DNA of 59,562 bases from Psychrobacter immobilis (GCF_904846285.1 NZ_CAJHAD010000021.1:1-59562); one strand, 5' to 3'. Shown: positions 38,902 through 49,084, counted from the stretch's first letter. The notes: generated by a model from the sequence alone, not told the origin. Made by a program: numbers and translations.

Positions 38902-40068
38902 TCAATTAACTTTGTTATCACTTCTTATGACTTCACTGGTATAGGTTGGTAAATCCCATGCACCACCAGCAAAGCCTCGGCACATTCCTGTACTAGAATC
39001 TTCTGTCAATGCAAAGGTTTTGCCATCCCAAACCCATACTGCGCGATTCCAGCAATCGCCTATTCCTCTATCCTTATGAAGAGCGTAAATCTCACCATCA
39101 GAGTAATCACTCGCTGATGTCGTAATCAGTGTTGGCTTGCTTGGCTTAGCATGATTTATCAGCCAATGACCTACACCCATATTATAAGCACCTCTCCAGC
39201 ATTCATGAGTAGCTAATGTATGCTTACTATCTACCGGAATAAAATCCCAACCTAACCTATCAGCACCAAATTCCTGCATTCGTTGGTATGCTTCGGTTTT
39301 TGGATTAACCAGCTTACAATCTCCCATACCATCATTAGAACCTACAAGTTGCTTATCATCAATATCAATCCATTTATTGATATTTTTTTGAAAATAAACT
39401 AACTTTGCAGGGGTTAGCTGTTTTTTATCCTTATCAGCATATGAGTATGCTTTCTTAATCACAGGTTTCGCTTTAGCAGATTTAGGTGTTTGTCGATTCA
39501 GACTACTTTTACTAACCAGTGCCAACGGTGTACCGACACGACCTTGTACTTCGTCAAGTTTCAGCAATACCGCCGCCAATCCTTTGTCAGATACTTGCCA
39601 TTGATAAATACCTGACGTGAACTGTATCTTAGTATTTTGATTGGCGAGTTTGAGCAGTTGCTGTGCCTGTGCGGTACTCAACTGACCCTCTCTTTCAGAT
39701 GACAGTTGGATGAAGCCATAAGACTTATTATTTAATAATAACTCAACTTTATAGTTGGTTTTTGATAACTGTTCAGGTACTAATTTTTCTTGCTCAAACT
39801 CTTCCCAATTACTCAACTTAACTTGCACTGTAGATAGCTTTTTACCCGCTTCTACTGTAATCAATACACTAGCGTCACCTAACTTATCAGAAGAAACCAA
39901 ACCTTCAGCGGCATAACCGGCTGCTCGGCAAGTCAAGGTATTGTCACAGACCAATTGCCAGTCGTCTTTAACAAAACCCCAACCTTCAGACGGCGTGCCA
40001 TAAGAATCTGATGCCAAAGTAGGCAGTGCGAATAAACCGGTCGTAATCAAAGCTATGATTGTTTTCAA
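38902..40068 (-). CDS. DUF1176 family exported protein
   Basis: A 388-residue protein with a signal peptide cleaved near LPTLASD (about residue 19). It belongs to DUF1176: the N-terminal part has VKDDWQLVCDNTLTCRAAGY with a conserved Cys pair, and the C-terminal part has Trp/Cys-rich segments such as ATHECWRGAYNMG and GDCWNRAVWVWDG. The function is unknown; it is likely periplasmic. It follows cmoB by 36 bases on the same strand and may be cotranscribed with it. Confidence 0.85.
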   Translation of the reverse strand: MKTIIALITTGLFALPTLASDSYGTPSEGWGFVKDDWQLVCDNTLTCRAAGYAAEGLVSSDKLGDASVLITVEAGKKLSTVQVKLSNWEEFEQEKLVPEQLSKTNYKVELLLNNKSYGFIQLSSEREGQLSTAQAQQLLKLANQNTKIQFTSGIYQWQVSDKGLAAVLLKLDEVQGRVGTPLALVSKSSLNRQTPKSAKAKPVIKKAYSYADKDKKQLTPAKLVYFQKNINKWIDIDDKQLVGSNDGMGDCKLVNPKTEAYQRMQEFGADRLGWDFIPVDSKHTLATHECWRGAYNMGVGHWLINHAKPSKPTLITTSASDYSDGEIYALHKDRGIGDCWNRAVWVWDGKTFALTEDSSTGMCRGFAGGAWDLPTYTSEVIRSDNKVN

Positions 40069-40104
40069 AATCTCACTTCCTTGTGCCGATTGACGTTATA
40101 AATG

Positions 40105-41139
40105 CTATTTTTTTGCAATAATCGTGGCACGCATCGGTGCAGGATAGCCTTCAATTGTCTTTGTTGAGTCATTCACATCTAAGAAGTCTGCTAGCGAATG
40201 GTAGTTCATCCATTCCGTTTTGCGCTGCTCATTGGTAGAAGTAACGGCGACATCGACGCAGCGCACGTCGGTAAACCCAGCCTTTTCTAGCCAGCCAATC
40301 AGCGCCGCTACAGACGGTAAAAAATACACGTTATTCATCTGAGCATAACGGTCATGTGGCACCAGTACGGTATTGGCATCGCCTTCAATAACCAAAGTTT
40401 CGAGTACTAGCTCACCACCTTTAACCAACTGACCTTTTAACTGTTGCAAGTGCTCAAAGGGCGATTGACGATGATAGAGCACACCCATACTAAATACCGT
40501 ATCGAACAACTGACTGTGCTCCGGCAAGGCTTCCAATGGCACCGGAATATAATGGGTACGGTGATCGTCAGCATTACCGACAAAATGACGAATCGCCATA
40601 AACTGATGATAGAACAAGCATGATGGGTCAATAATAATGACTGTATCAGCCCCTGCGCCTGCCATACGCCAACCGTGATAGCCTGAGCCACCACCTACAT
40701 CTAATACGCGACGTCCTTTTAAAGTACCCAAATGCGGTGCGACCCTTTGCCATTTCCAATCACTGTGCCATTCGGTATCTATAAATATCGAACTATCTTC
40801 GTCACTACCAATTTGACCACCAATCTGAAAGGGTCCTTTACGCCAAGGCATCAGCTGCTTTAACAGTGCCATCGTTTGTTTACGCTCAGAGTCGCTTAGA
40901 TTGGCAGCAATCGTTAAGACATCGTTGTCTAAATCCACCCTATCAACCGCTATTTCTGGCAAACGTGCCACCGACGCTTGGTAAGCGGGCGCATGAGCGT
41001 AATTGGCTTTGTCTTTGATATCATTGAGCCACGTTGGTAACCGCGTTAGCCACTCATAAGCGCTCGGCTGCTGCTGCGCCAATAACAGCAAAGTTAAATA
41101 TAATTCGCGTTCAGCGTGAGTAATGGTGTCATTAAGCAT
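40105..41139 (-). CDS. cmoB: tRNA U34 carboxymethyltransferase
   Basis: A 344-residue carboxymethyltransferase that uses carboxy-SAM to convert 5-hydroxyuridine to cmo5U at tRNA position 34. Motif I reads VLDVGGGSGYHGWRMAG, followed by IDPSCLFYHQF and SMGVLYHRQSP, all typical of CmoB. The N-terminal segment WRKGPF contacts the cofactor in the family. It lies 73 bases downstream of cmoA; the two act in sequence. Confidence 0.95.
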   Translation of the reverse strand: MLNDTITHAERELYLTLLLLAQQQPSAYEWLTRLPTWLNDIKDKANYAHAPAYQASVARLPEIAVDRVDLDNDVLTIAANLSDSERKQTMALLKQLMPWRKGPFQIGGQIGSDEDSSIFIDTEWHSDWKWQRVAPHLGTLKGRRVLDVGGGSGYHGWRMAGAGADTVIIIDPSCLFYHQFMAIRHFVGNADDHRTHYIPVPLEALPEHSQLFDTVFSMGVLYHRQSPFEHLQQLKGQLVKGGELVLETLVIEGDANTVLVPHDRYAQMNNVYFLPSVAALIGWLEKAGFTDVRCVDVAVTSTNEQRKTEWMNYHSLADFLDVNDSTKTIEGYPAPMRATIIAKK

Positions 41140-41212
41140 AAAGGGCGGTTACCGTATTGATAAAAAAACTGGTAAAAATTTTGTTTTGGCAAAAATATAC
41201 GCTGGCAGGTTT

Positions 41213-42046
41213 TTATTTAAACGCCACAATAGAAACAAAGTTTAAAAATTGAAACCACGTTAAATGACGTTGAAAACTAACTTGCGCCAAACGCGCATGA
41301 TGCTCATCTAAGGTATCGGTAATGAGGACGTTCTCTAACGCATTACGCTTGCCGCTAATTTCCATCTCGGTATAACCATTAGCACGTTTAAAATCATAAT
41401 AACGCTCAACCAACCACGCATCATACTGCTCATCAAACGCATGAGTTTTTTCAGTTAATACTAGTATGCCACCTCCACTTAATGCTGCATAAATTTTTTC
41501 TAACACTGCCACTCTATCAGCGGCGGGTAAAAACTGGAGCGTAAGATTCAAAATCACCATATCGCATAGCTCAAGCTCGACATCACGAATATCAGCGGTG
41601 ATCACCTCAATATTATGCGCTGGATAATTCTCAGTTAATAAAGCACTGGCTTCAGTGGTCATCGCTGGCGATATATCAATCGCTTTAATCTGTAAATCTT
41701 GCGGATCAAACTCGCCTGCCAACGCCATACTTGCCGCCCCAAGCGAGCAGCCCAAATCATAAATACGACTAACGCGCTGACCATCATTATCCTGTTGGCG
41801 ATACTTACAGTGGCGACGGGCAAATATCGGCAACATCGCTAGCACCTGACCATAACCGGGTACACTACGGCGAATCATATCGGGAAAACATGCCACCACT
41901 TGCTCATCAAAAGAAAAACGCGCCGCTTTATCGAGTGGCGTAGTAAATAAGATGTCATGCTTAATGATATCGTTTTTAACGGTGTTATTAGTAACAGTAT
42001 CATTAGTAAGGGTAGTTGGCTTGGTTTGGCTCATGGGATGACTCAT
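41213..42046 (-). CDS. cmoA: Carboxy-SAM synthase
   Basis: A 277-residue enzyme that makes carboxy-S-adenosylmethionine from SAM and prephenate. The SAM motif is [12 protein letters not shown], and the family segments are [20 protein letters not shown] and [10 protein letters not shown]. About 30 residues before the domain form a low-complexity Asn/Thr/Asp-rich extension with repeated TN and ND pairs. It is first in the cmoA-cmoB unit. Confidence 0.95.
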   Translation of the reverse strand: MSHPMSQTKPTTLTNDTVTNNTVKNDIIKHDILFTTPLDKAARFSFDEQVVACFPDMIRRSVPGYGQVLAMLPIFARRHCKYRQQDNDGQRVSRIYDLGCSLGAASMALAGEFDPQDLQIKAIDISPAMTTEASALLTENYPAHNIEVITADIRDVELELCDMVILNLTLQFLPAADRVAVLEKIYAALSGGGILVLTEKTHAFDEQYDAWLVERYYDFKRANGYTEMEISGKRNALENVLITDTLDEHHARLAQVSFQRHLTWFQFLNFVSIVAFK

Positions 42047-42295
42047 TTTTGGATAATAAAACTTAGATTAAAAGTTATTCAGCAATTTGTATAATGCTAC
42101 TTATGGAGAATGGATAAAGATAGCAAAAGCCCATTATAACATTACTGTTTGTTACTTATCGCGGGCAACTCCCCTGCTAAGCTAAATGTATATTGCTGAA
42201 TAGAGAATATTTTAGTCAAATACCTTTAAAATAAGATGTATTTGTTAAACACACTATTTAGCTGATATTCTATCGTTCGAATAATAGGAACAATT

Positions 42296-42817
42296 ATGCA
42301 AACCATTATATTAGGCGGTGGCTGCTTTTGGTGCACCGAATCGGTATTTTTATCGCTAAAAGGCGTACAGTCTGTCGTATCAGGCTATATGGGTGGCGAA
42401 GCTACTACCGCTAATTATCAAGCCGTCTGTGGTGGTAACACCGGACACGTTGAAGTGATTAACATTACCTTTGATGAGTCTGTTCTACCCTTAGAAGTAT
42501 TGCTTGATGTATTCTTTGGCACACATGATCCTACGACTAAAGACCGTCAAGGTAATGATGTCGGTAGCCAATATCGCAGCGTCGTTTATTACACGAATGA
42601 CAATCAAAAACCAACCATCGATCGCACCATTAATAAGCTACGCGATATGGGTCTGAATATCGTCACTGAAGTGCATCCGGCAGTTGAATTTTATATCGCT
42701 GAAGAAGCTCATCAAGACTTTTTTAATCGCAATCCTGGTCAGGCTTACTGTAACTTTGCGATACCGCCAAAACTTGCCAAACTGCGCAAAGAGTTTAGCC
42801 AGTATATGGTGAGCTAA
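42296..42817 (+). CDS. msrA: Peptide-methionine (S)-S-oxide reductase MsrA
   Basis: A 173-residue MsrA. The catalytic Cys10 is in GGGCFWCTES. The family segments VSGYMGGE, GGNTGHVEV and FFGTHDPTT follow. A likely recycling cysteine is in PGQAYCNF. The protein is cytosolic and repairs oxidised methionine. No msrB domain is fused. Monocistronic, with a weak terminator after it. Confidence 0.96.
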   Translation: MQTIILGGGCFWCTESVFLSLKGVQSVVSGYMGGEATTANYQAVCGGNTGHVEVINITFDESVLPLEVLLDVFFGTHDPTTKDRQGNDVGSQYRSVVYYTNDNQKPTIDRTINKLRDMGLNIVTEVHPAVEFYIAEEAHQDFFNRNPGQAYCNFAIPPKLAKLRKEFSQYMVS

Positions 42818-42842
42818 TAGATTGCTATGATTGTTATACGCT

Positions 42843-42877
42843 ATAAAGGCCAAGGGTTCATACGTTTGGCTTTTTTA
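42843..42877 (+). terminator. Probable terminator after msrA
   Basis: An imperfect hairpin, AAGGCCAA / TTTGGCTT, is followed by a T-run. Confidence 0.6.
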
Positions 42878-42938
42878 TTGCGTTTAGCGCTATGATAATG
42901 TTAAACCTTTAAAGCATTGATATGCTAGGAATAATGGT

Positions 42939-43619
42939 ATGGATTCTGAATTTTGGCAACAGCGCTGGCAAGAAGGTCGTATTGGCTTTCATAAGTCTGA
43001 CGTTAACCCTGAGCTAATCAAATACTTTTCTAATCTGGCGTTGCCCATCGGTAGCCGAGTATTGGTGCCTTTGTGCGGTAAATCGATTGATATGGTATGG
43101 CTGGCTTGCGCAGGCTACGACGTCGTTGGCATTGAGCTGGTCGAATCAGCTGTGCAAGCGTTCTTTACTGAGCAAAATATCACGCCGACTATTACTGAAT
43201 TTACTAGCGCTGCTGATAAATCCACTTTAAAACGCTATCAAGGTCAGCTTGCTGGTCGAACCATTATCTTATGGGCGGCGGATATTTTTGCACTGAGTGC
43301 TACAGCTATTGGCGATATCGATGCCGTTTATGATAGGGCCTCATTGATAGCCTTGCCAGCAAATATGCGTGCTGATTATAGTAGGCACATAGCTAAACTT
43401 AGCGATAACGCGCCACAGCTATTAATCACCCTTAACTACGATCAAAGTAAAAAAGACGGCCCGCCTTTTTCGATTACTCAGCAGCAATTGCATCAGTATT
43501 ATAGTGCTGATTATAAAATCGTTGAGCTTGCAAGCAATTCATCAACCCTTAATGCTGCCTCTGAGATATTGGTAACTGAACATGCTTGGCTATTAAAGCC
43601 TCAATCCACTCAGTATTAA
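42939..43619 (+). CDS. tpm: Thiopurine S-methyltransferase family protein
   Basis: A 226-residue TPMT-family methyltransferase. It begins with FWQQRWQEGRIGFH; the SAM-binding region includes VLVPLCGKSIDMVWLA and VVGIELVESAVQAFF, and YDRASLIALP follows. In bacteria the family methylates thiopurines and in some cases selenium or tellurium oxyanions. The physiological role here is not indicated by context. Monocistronic. Confidence 0.93.
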   Translation: MDSEFWQQRWQEGRIGFHKSDVNPELIKYFSNLALPIGSRVLVPLCGKSIDMVWLACAGYDVVGIELVESAVQAFFTEQNITPTITEFTSAADKSTLKRYQGQLAGRTIILWAADIFALSATAIGDIDAVYDRASLIALPANMRADYSRHIAKLSDNAPQLLITLNYDQSKKDGPPFSITQQQLHQYYSADYKIVELASNSSTLNAASEILVTEHAWLLKPQSTQY

Positions 43620-43827
43620 CTGATAATAAAAAACAGAAGAAAAGCCATAGATCTAGTTTTAGTCTTATAGCCAAACCCTCTTCTAACCTCACGCCACCGT
43701 CAATTTATAGTAACTGAGTGCTTCGATACCTTTTCTTTACTATTGAGATTGGTTACTCTAAGTCCATACTGCTTAAACCAGCTTTGTTCTCTTTCAATGA
43801 CTATTTCGATGTTTATAGGATATTTCC

Positions 43828-45321
43828 ATGCGTTTTTCTTCAACTTCTACTTTATCTCTACTTAGCATCGCCGTTGGTCTCAGCCTTGCTAGCACCGCAC
43901 AGGCTGCAAAACCAGCAATTCCTGAATTATCTAATAGCCAGTTTCAGCAGTGCTTAGATGGTCTAAAAAATTCTAGTAAATTCCGCGGCGTCGATAGCTT
44001 TACCTTTAATAACTATCGCCCAAGCCAGCCTGACCCTAGTGTGATTCAGTCATTGAACTATCAGCCAGAGTTTCAAAAGGACGTCTGGGATTATCTGTCG
44101 TCACTTGTCGATACGGAACGAGTAGAAGATGGTATCCGTGCCAAACGCCAGTGGGCAGATACCCTGCGTAAAATTGAATCGCGCTATGGTGTCAAAGCCG
44201 AGCACGTATTAGGGGTTTGGGGCGTGGAATCCAACTTTGGGCAAACATTGGGTAAAAAACCCTTGTTTGAATCTTTAGCGACACTGTCCTGTTTTGACCG
44301 TCGTCAAAGCTACTTCCAAGGCGAATATGCCAATGCCTTAAAAATTGTGCAAAATGGCGATATCGCACCTAGTGATATGACTGGCTCATGGGCGGGTGCG
44401 TTTGGGCAAACACAATTTATGCCCAGTACTTTTTTAGAATTGGCCGTCGATTTTGATGGCGATGGTCGTCGTGATTTGGTTAATAGCGTCCCTGATGCGC
44501 TTGCCTCTACTGCCAACTTTTTAGACAAACGCGGCTATCGTTCAGGTGAGCCATGGGGCTATGAAGTCAAACTTCCGAGTGGATATTGGGGCGCATCGAA
44601 CCGTAAAGACAAAAAATCTATCAGTCATTGGCGCAATCAAGGGCTGACATTGGCGAACGGTAACCCGCTGCCTTCTGATTTAGATAGTGCCGGTTTATTA
44701 TTGCCTGCAGGTCCTGACGGTCCAGCATTTTTAGTTGGTAAAAACTTCGATACTTTCTATTCGTATAATGCCTCAGAAAGCTATGCACTGGCTATTGCGC
44801 ATTTATCAGATCTGATTACTCGTGAAGATAGCAGCAAAACCGACTTTATTACCGCTTGGCCAACTGATGACCCTGGTATTGGTCGCCAAGAATCTCGAGC
44901 AATTCAGCAAGCATTATTAAATGCAGGCTACGATATTGGAGAAGTCGACGGCATTATCGGTGATAATACGCGTACTGCTATTCAACAATACCAATCGAGC
45001 CGTGGTATTTTCCCAGCCGATGGACGCGCCGGACAGAAGTTTTATCGCGCTATCGTTGGCAATAGCGCTGCCAGCAGCTCTCAATATGGCAATCAATACG
45101 GACAACCAGCAAACAGTCGTCCTTTAAATGCTGCCCCTGCCGACCGTATGGGACAATTGATTCAACAGCAAACTGACAGCTCAAACTCTAACACTTATTC
45201 AGCACAGCCATCTGCGCAGCCAACCGTTAGACCATCAACATCATCAAGCAATACGCGCTATCGCCGTGTTACCAGTCCTGATGGTACGGTGAAACTTATA
45301 CGTGTTGATGAAGGTTCGTAG
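43828..45321 (+). CDS. mltB: MltB-family lytic murein transglycosylase with peptidoglycan-binding domain
   Basis: A 497-residue exported protein. A signal peptide ends near ASTAQA (about residue 26). The catalytic domain (SLT_2/MltB type) has Glu134 in WGVESNFG, SCFDRRQSYF and FGQTQFMPSTF. A PG_binding_1 domain follows at about 350-410 (LNAGYDIGEVDGIIGDNTR). The tail is Ser/Gln/Asn-rich. It lacks a lipobox, so it is a soluble periplasmic relative of MltB. It cleaves glycan strands to form 1,6-anhydro ends. A strong terminator follows. Confidence 0.92.
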   Translation: MRFSSTSTLSLLSIAVGLSLASTAQAAKPAIPELSNSQFQQCLDGLKNSSKFRGVDSFTFNNYRPSQPDPSVIQSLNYQPEFQKDVWDYLSSLVDTERVEDGIRAKRQWADTLRKIESRYGVKAEHVLGVWGVESNFGQTLGKKPLFESLATLSCFDRRQSYFQGEYANALKIVQNGDIAPSDMTGSWAGAFGQTQFMPSTFLELAVDFDGDGRRDLVNSVPDALASTANFLDKRGYRSGEPWGYEVKLPSGYWGASNRKDKKSISHWRNQGLTLANGNPLPSDLDSAGLLLPAGPDGPAFLVGKNFDTFYSYNASESYALAIAHLSDLITREDSSKTDFITAWPTDDPGIGRQESRAIQQALLNAGYDIGEVDGIIGDNTRTAIQQYQSSRGIFPADGRAGQKFYRAIVGNSAASSSQYGNQYGQPANSRPLNAAPADRMGQLIQQQTDSSNSNTYSAQPSAQPTVRPSTSSSNTRYRRVTSPDGTVKLIRVDEGS

Positions 45322-45377
45322 TTTAATTTTGACCTGAATTATCAGTAATTTAGGCCAATAATGCTTAAAAATTCAAC

Positions 45378-45410
45378 GAAAAAGCCACGCAAATTAGCGT
45401 GGCTTTTTTA
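45378..45410 (+). terminator. Terminator after the mltB-like gene
   Basis: The hairpin AAAGCCACGC / GCGTGGCTTT is followed by a T-run; it may also serve the convergent 99-residue gene. Confidence 0.9.
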
Positions 45411-45475
45411 TGAAATACATTTAATGCGTTAAAAATAAATGGTGATTATTAAACAATCTCTATCAATAACAGCTA

Positions 45476-45775
45476 TTAAACAATCGGTGGCGGGTTTGGT
45501 TTACCATTGTCGCCGTCCCAATTTTCGCGTGCTTTATCATCTAGATCAGCAGGCGTTTTTGGCTCCCATTTACCATTTTCTTTCCACGTAGCATCGCCCC
45601 AATCGGTATCTTCTTCTTTTCTATCCAAATCTTTATAGGCTTGGGTTGGATCAATACCGCGGCGCTTCATATCGGCGACTTGCTCTTCCAAGGTATGAAA
45701 CTGGTTTGCATCATGCATTTTCTCTTCCAAACTGGTTAATTCACTTTTTAAGGTATCATTTTTAGAATTACTCAT
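45476..45775 (-). CDS. Orphan 99-residue hydrophilic protein
   Basis: A 99-residue protein I do not recognise. The first half is a charged amphipathic helix with heptad-like spacing (LKSELTSLEEKM, HTLEEQVADMKRRG). The second half is acidic and Trp-rich with no predicted helix (DWGDATWKENGKW, ENWDGDNGKPNPPP). No cysteines, signal peptide or membrane segment. GGGAG ribosome-site context precedes the ATG. Codon use is like its neighbours, so it is probably a real, genus-level gene. Function unknown. Confidence 0.65.
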   Translation of the reverse strand: MSNSKNDTLKSELTSLEEKMHDANQFHTLEEQVADMKRRGIDPTQAYKDLDRKEEDTDWGDATWKENGKWEPKTPADLDDKARENWDGDNGKPNPPPIV

Positions 45776-46001
45776 TATTTATTCTCCCTAGTTGTTCAAT
45801 ATGGTTATGTGCTTATCATCTTCATTATCACGGGTATTGAACAGCTTCACAACCATTGCGACGTATGCTTTGTATTACAAAACGTAGCCATGAACGTAGA
45901 AAAGCCCATTTAGATAACTATCAATTGAATTATAGCTAGCGATTGAATTAATGAGAGGTATTAGACAAGGTATTTATCAAAAATAGAATGGATAGCTTAA
46001 G

Positions 46002-47033
46002 CTAACTGAGCGGTAAAGACGGATGACTGTCTATTTTTGGTTTTTTATCAGCCAATAAGCTTTTGGCATAAAAAGTGAGCTTCCAAAGCTCTTGGGTGAC
46101 CCGTGTGCCGTAAGTGGTTAATTGTATCCAATTAGCCGCCACCAATTGACGCTGCAATTGATTTAAATCATCTTGAGAAATCTGACAACGCGACACAGCG
46201 TGGACGTTTGGCATGTCTTTTTTGATATCTGTTTCAGCTCGGATGGCAATTAGGCGATTGATGGCGCTCTGTAGACCATAGCTTGAGAAGGTGGCGGGAA
46301 TTTTCATCAAGCTAACTAATATCTCTTGCCACGACAAAATCATGGGTCTGGTCACATCAGTTAAATTACCGCCTTCATACGCTTGCGCTTTATATTGAAT
46401 CTCAAAGGTATCGGTCAGAATAATGGGTTTACTAACATTATCAGCGGCAAGATGATTAATAATCACGGGGCGAGATTGTGTTTGTTTAGGCTCTTTATTG
46501 GTCGAAAAAGCGCTAGCTATTTCATCAGTAAGGGCAGATTTATTGGCTTTCATCAGCTCGTCACTGACTCTTACCCAGCCATCCCCAACTTCGTGATTGG
46601 CAACCATTTTATAGTAGGCCTGAATGAGCAGCTGCTCGATATCATTTTCGGTTTCATAATAATAAATCTTCTCGGCTTTTTGCGTCACCATATTGGTAAA
46701 CTCTTGCAGCTGCCGACTGATATTAACCTCATTATGGTGACTCTTGACCAATATCAATAAGGGTTTGAGCTTGGCTTTGGCATTGAGATAGCTCAAATGC
46801 ATTTGACTGACACCGGTATTTTGCGCCGTACCATAGCTATCCCCAATAATCATCAGCGCATAGTCGCAGGCATCGATACACTGGCGACCATATAGCGACG
46901 CTTTTGGTAATTTACTAGAAACGTCATAGGTTAAAAATGCACGGGCTTGAAAAAACATCGCCACACTGTCTAAAACCAACAGTTGGTCGTTGTCAGCGCA
47001 TATGACGTGAATATGATAGCGACGGTTTGGCAC
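46002..47033 (-). CDS. DUF4062-like protein
   Basis: A 343-residue protein. The N-terminal 130 residues follow the DUF4062 pattern: a first strand (YHIHVICAD), CDYALMIIGDSYG, then MHLSYLNAKAKLKPLLILVK. This fold is related to TIR/nucleoside deoxyribosyltransferase-like sensor domains found in conflict and STAND proteins. The C-terminal 200 residues are helical and unassigned. Two GTG starts are possible; AGAGG is correctly spaced for the one at 47033. Tandem repeats lie just upstream. No partner gene is adjacent. A defence or signalling role is inference only. Confidence 0.6.
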   Translation of the reverse strand: MPNRRYHIHVICADNDQLLVLDSVAMFFQARAFLTYDVSSKLPKASLYGRQCIDACDYALMIIGDSYGTAQNTGVSQMHLSYLNAKAKLKPLLILVKSHHNEVNISRQLQEFTNMVTQKAEKIYYYETENDIEQLLIQAYYKMVANHEVGDGWVRVSDELMKANKSALTDEIASAFSTNKEPKQTQSRPVIINHLAADNVSKPIILTDTFEIQYKAQAYEGGNLTDVTRPMILSWQEILVSLMKIPATFSSYGLQSAINRLIAIRAETDIKKDMPNVHAVSRCQISQDDLNQLQRQLVAANWIQLTTYGTRVTQELWKLTFYAKSLLADKKPKIDSHPSLPLS

Positions 47034-47092
47034 AATCACCTCTAAGCTCAGATAATTATATAAATGGTATTTATATAAATAATAGCTATATA

Positions 47093-47122
47093 AATATTAG
47101 TCGTGTGAATATTAGTCATGTG
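47093..47122. repeat. Tandem 15-base repeat upstream of the DUF4062-like gene
   Basis: AATATTAGTCGTGTG is followed directly by AATATTAGTCATGTG, with a partial third copy. TATATAAAT also occurs three times between 47068 and 47095. Confidence 0.6.
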
Positions 47123-47298
47123 AATTACTAATGAAACCTGAGTTACTCTATATATTCTATTAAGCAAATACTAGCCTAGCATAATATTGCTAATATGCGT
47201 TCAGTTTATTACTAATTCCACTAATATATTGCGGGATTATAACAGCTACCTCACTATTGAACAGGTAAAAAACTGATATTAGAATAAAACAAAGTAGC

Positions 47299-48309
47299 TT
47301 AAGGAGAAAGATAGTAGTTTATACGAGTCTGTTTACCTAATAAACGCTGTATCACAGCGTCTAACTGCTCATCATGTTTGGTTGCATAAAAAGTCAACGG
47401 CGGCAGTATATTTAAACTTGCTTTCGTATCACCTAACCGCTCATTAGCTAAAACCTCGACTAGCAATACCGACAACTGATCTGCTAATAAGTGGTTTGCT
47501 AACAATAGTTGCTTGACGCGCTCAGCGATTGCCTGCCCTGAATCGACAATTTGTATTGCTAATTGTTGCTCAGCAATCTCTTGCCGTAAAAACGCTTTAA
47601 AGAATGGATAATGGGTACAGCCTAGTACCAGCTGGTCGACGCCATCTTGGGCAAATACCTGTAATTGCTGACGCAAACCCTGAGCGGTTTCACTCTCTTG
47701 TGGCATACCTGCCTCGACCCAAGGGACTAATTTTGCGTCAAAATACTTAGTGATTCTGGTCGCATTAGGAATGGCTACATTAGTAATGACATCATTAAGT
47801 AGCGTTCCATTTAAAGTCGCTTTTGTTGCCAGTACTGCGACATGACCCGTTTTACTGGCAAAGACCGCAGGTTTTAAAGCAGGGACCAAACCGACAATTG
47901 GCAGCTGCGGATAATAGCGGCGTGCGGTCTCTAATGCATAAGCCGAAGCGCTATTGCAGGCGATAACAATAAGCTTGCAGCCTTGTTGGTACAGCCATTC
48001 TACTGCGGCTAGCGTCAAGGCTTTAATATCTTCACTATCACGATTGCCGTACGGCACATGCAAAGTATCGGCATAATAAACATAACGCTCATACGGTAAT
48101 TGCTGAGCCAAATGCAAATAAACCGATAACCCGCCAACACCCGAATCAAACAAGCCAATTGGTGCGCTGCGATTTTTTTTAATCGCATTATTTATCACGC
48201 TATTATTCGACATAACCTTTTTAATATTAGTATTAGTACCTGTCGGTGAGGCTGTATCAAGGCTCTCATAGCTTGTATTGTTTGGAGCTGCTTTTACGGC
48301 AATTTTCAT
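47299..48309 (-). CDS. murI: Glutamate racemase
   Basis: A 336-residue racemase that supplies D-glutamate for peptidoglycan. The catalytic cysteines are Cys118 (VIACNSASA) and Cys231 (LGCTHYPF), and the substrate loop is IGLFDSGVGG. About 48 Asn/Thr-rich residues precede the domain; a later start at Met33 would shorten this. AGATAGC upstream gives no clear ribosome site, so the start is uncertain. Monocistronic. Confidence 0.94.
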   Translation of the reverse strand: MKIAVKAAPNNTSYESLDTASPTGTNTNIKKVMSNNSVINNAIKKNRSAPIGLFDSGVGGLSVYLHLAQQLPYERYVYYADTLHVPYGNRDSEDIKALTLAAVEWLYQQGCKLIVIACNSASAYALETARRYYPQLPIVGLVPALKPAVFASKTGHVAVLATKATLNGTLLNDVITNVAIPNATRITKYFDAKLVPWVEAGMPQESETAQGLRQQLQVFAQDGVDQLVLGCTHYPFFKAFLRQEIAEQQLAIQIVDSGQAIAERVKQLLLANHLLADQLSVLLVEVLANERLGDTKASLNILPPLTFYATKHDEQLDAVIQRLLGKQTRINYYLSP

Positions 48310-48373
48310 TGCTATCTTACCGCCGTTTTTATATAGATGTTAAATATTGTCAGATGCTAAATATGTTTTATGC

Positions 48374-49084
48374 TTAACTGGATGGCATCGATAACGGATA
48401 AGACTTGCCGCCACTTTGCAGCGTTAGTATCGTCTCACCATCACGCTCTGTCAATTCCCCAATTTCGGTTAAATGATAAAAAGCATTGCGACCAATCAAC
48501 GCATCCAAACCATTTCGCACCATCATATAAGGACGAATTTGAACATCAGCTTCTATGTTCTGCTTTTCTTCGCTCTTGTTATGGTCATGGTTTTTGCCTG
48601 AATAAGCACGCAAACTAATCGGATGCTTATCATCTAAACGCACCACATCACCAGTTGTAGTGGTAAATTCTAGCCAGCACGTATTGTCTTCATTAATGAT
48701 ACCGACATCATCAATTAATAAGGGCGCATCTTCTACTTGAATACGCAGCTTTTGCACCGGCGTCTTTAAAAAGTACTCAACCGCGCCATTATTTTCCTCT
48801 TTCCACAAAATAGTGGCAAATAAATTGACCAATGACTGCCGGGTCATATGCCCACCTTCGTGCCACCATTCACCATTGGCTTTGATAATCAAATCCATAT
48901 CGTCTACTTGCTCAGGGTGCCATTTCTCCAGTGGCGGTATGGCGCGTCCTTGGCGTGTGCTGGCTACTGACTTAAAATACAGGCTAAGTGCATCGATGCT
49001 ATTTAGCTCGGATGCCTTATTATTTGGGGCTTGAGCATCATTTTTACTCACAGCATCGACGCTTTTATTATTATCGCTCATCAA
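48374..49084 (-). CDS. DUF1285 domain protein
   Basis: A 236-residue protein. The DUF1285 domain starts near IPPLEKWHPE, continues through IKANGEWWHEGGHMTR, and includes TPVQKLRIQVEDAPLL. The family is a small beta-rich fold of unknown function in proteobacteria. The first 35 residues are polar and disordered. It is divergent from the ETF-QO gene. No operon partner. Confidence 0.85.
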   Translation of the reverse strand: MMSDNNKSVDAVSKNDAQAPNNKASELNSIDALSLYFKSVASTRQGRAIPPLEKWHPEQVDDMDLIIKANGEWWHEGGHMTRQSLVNLFATILWKEENNGAVEYFLKTPVQKLRIQVEDAPLLIDDVGIINEDNTCWLEFTTTTGDVVRLDDKHPISLRAYSGKNHDHNKSEEKQNIEADVQIRPYMMVRNGLDALIGRNAFYHLTEIGELTERDGETILTLQSGGKSYPLSMPSS

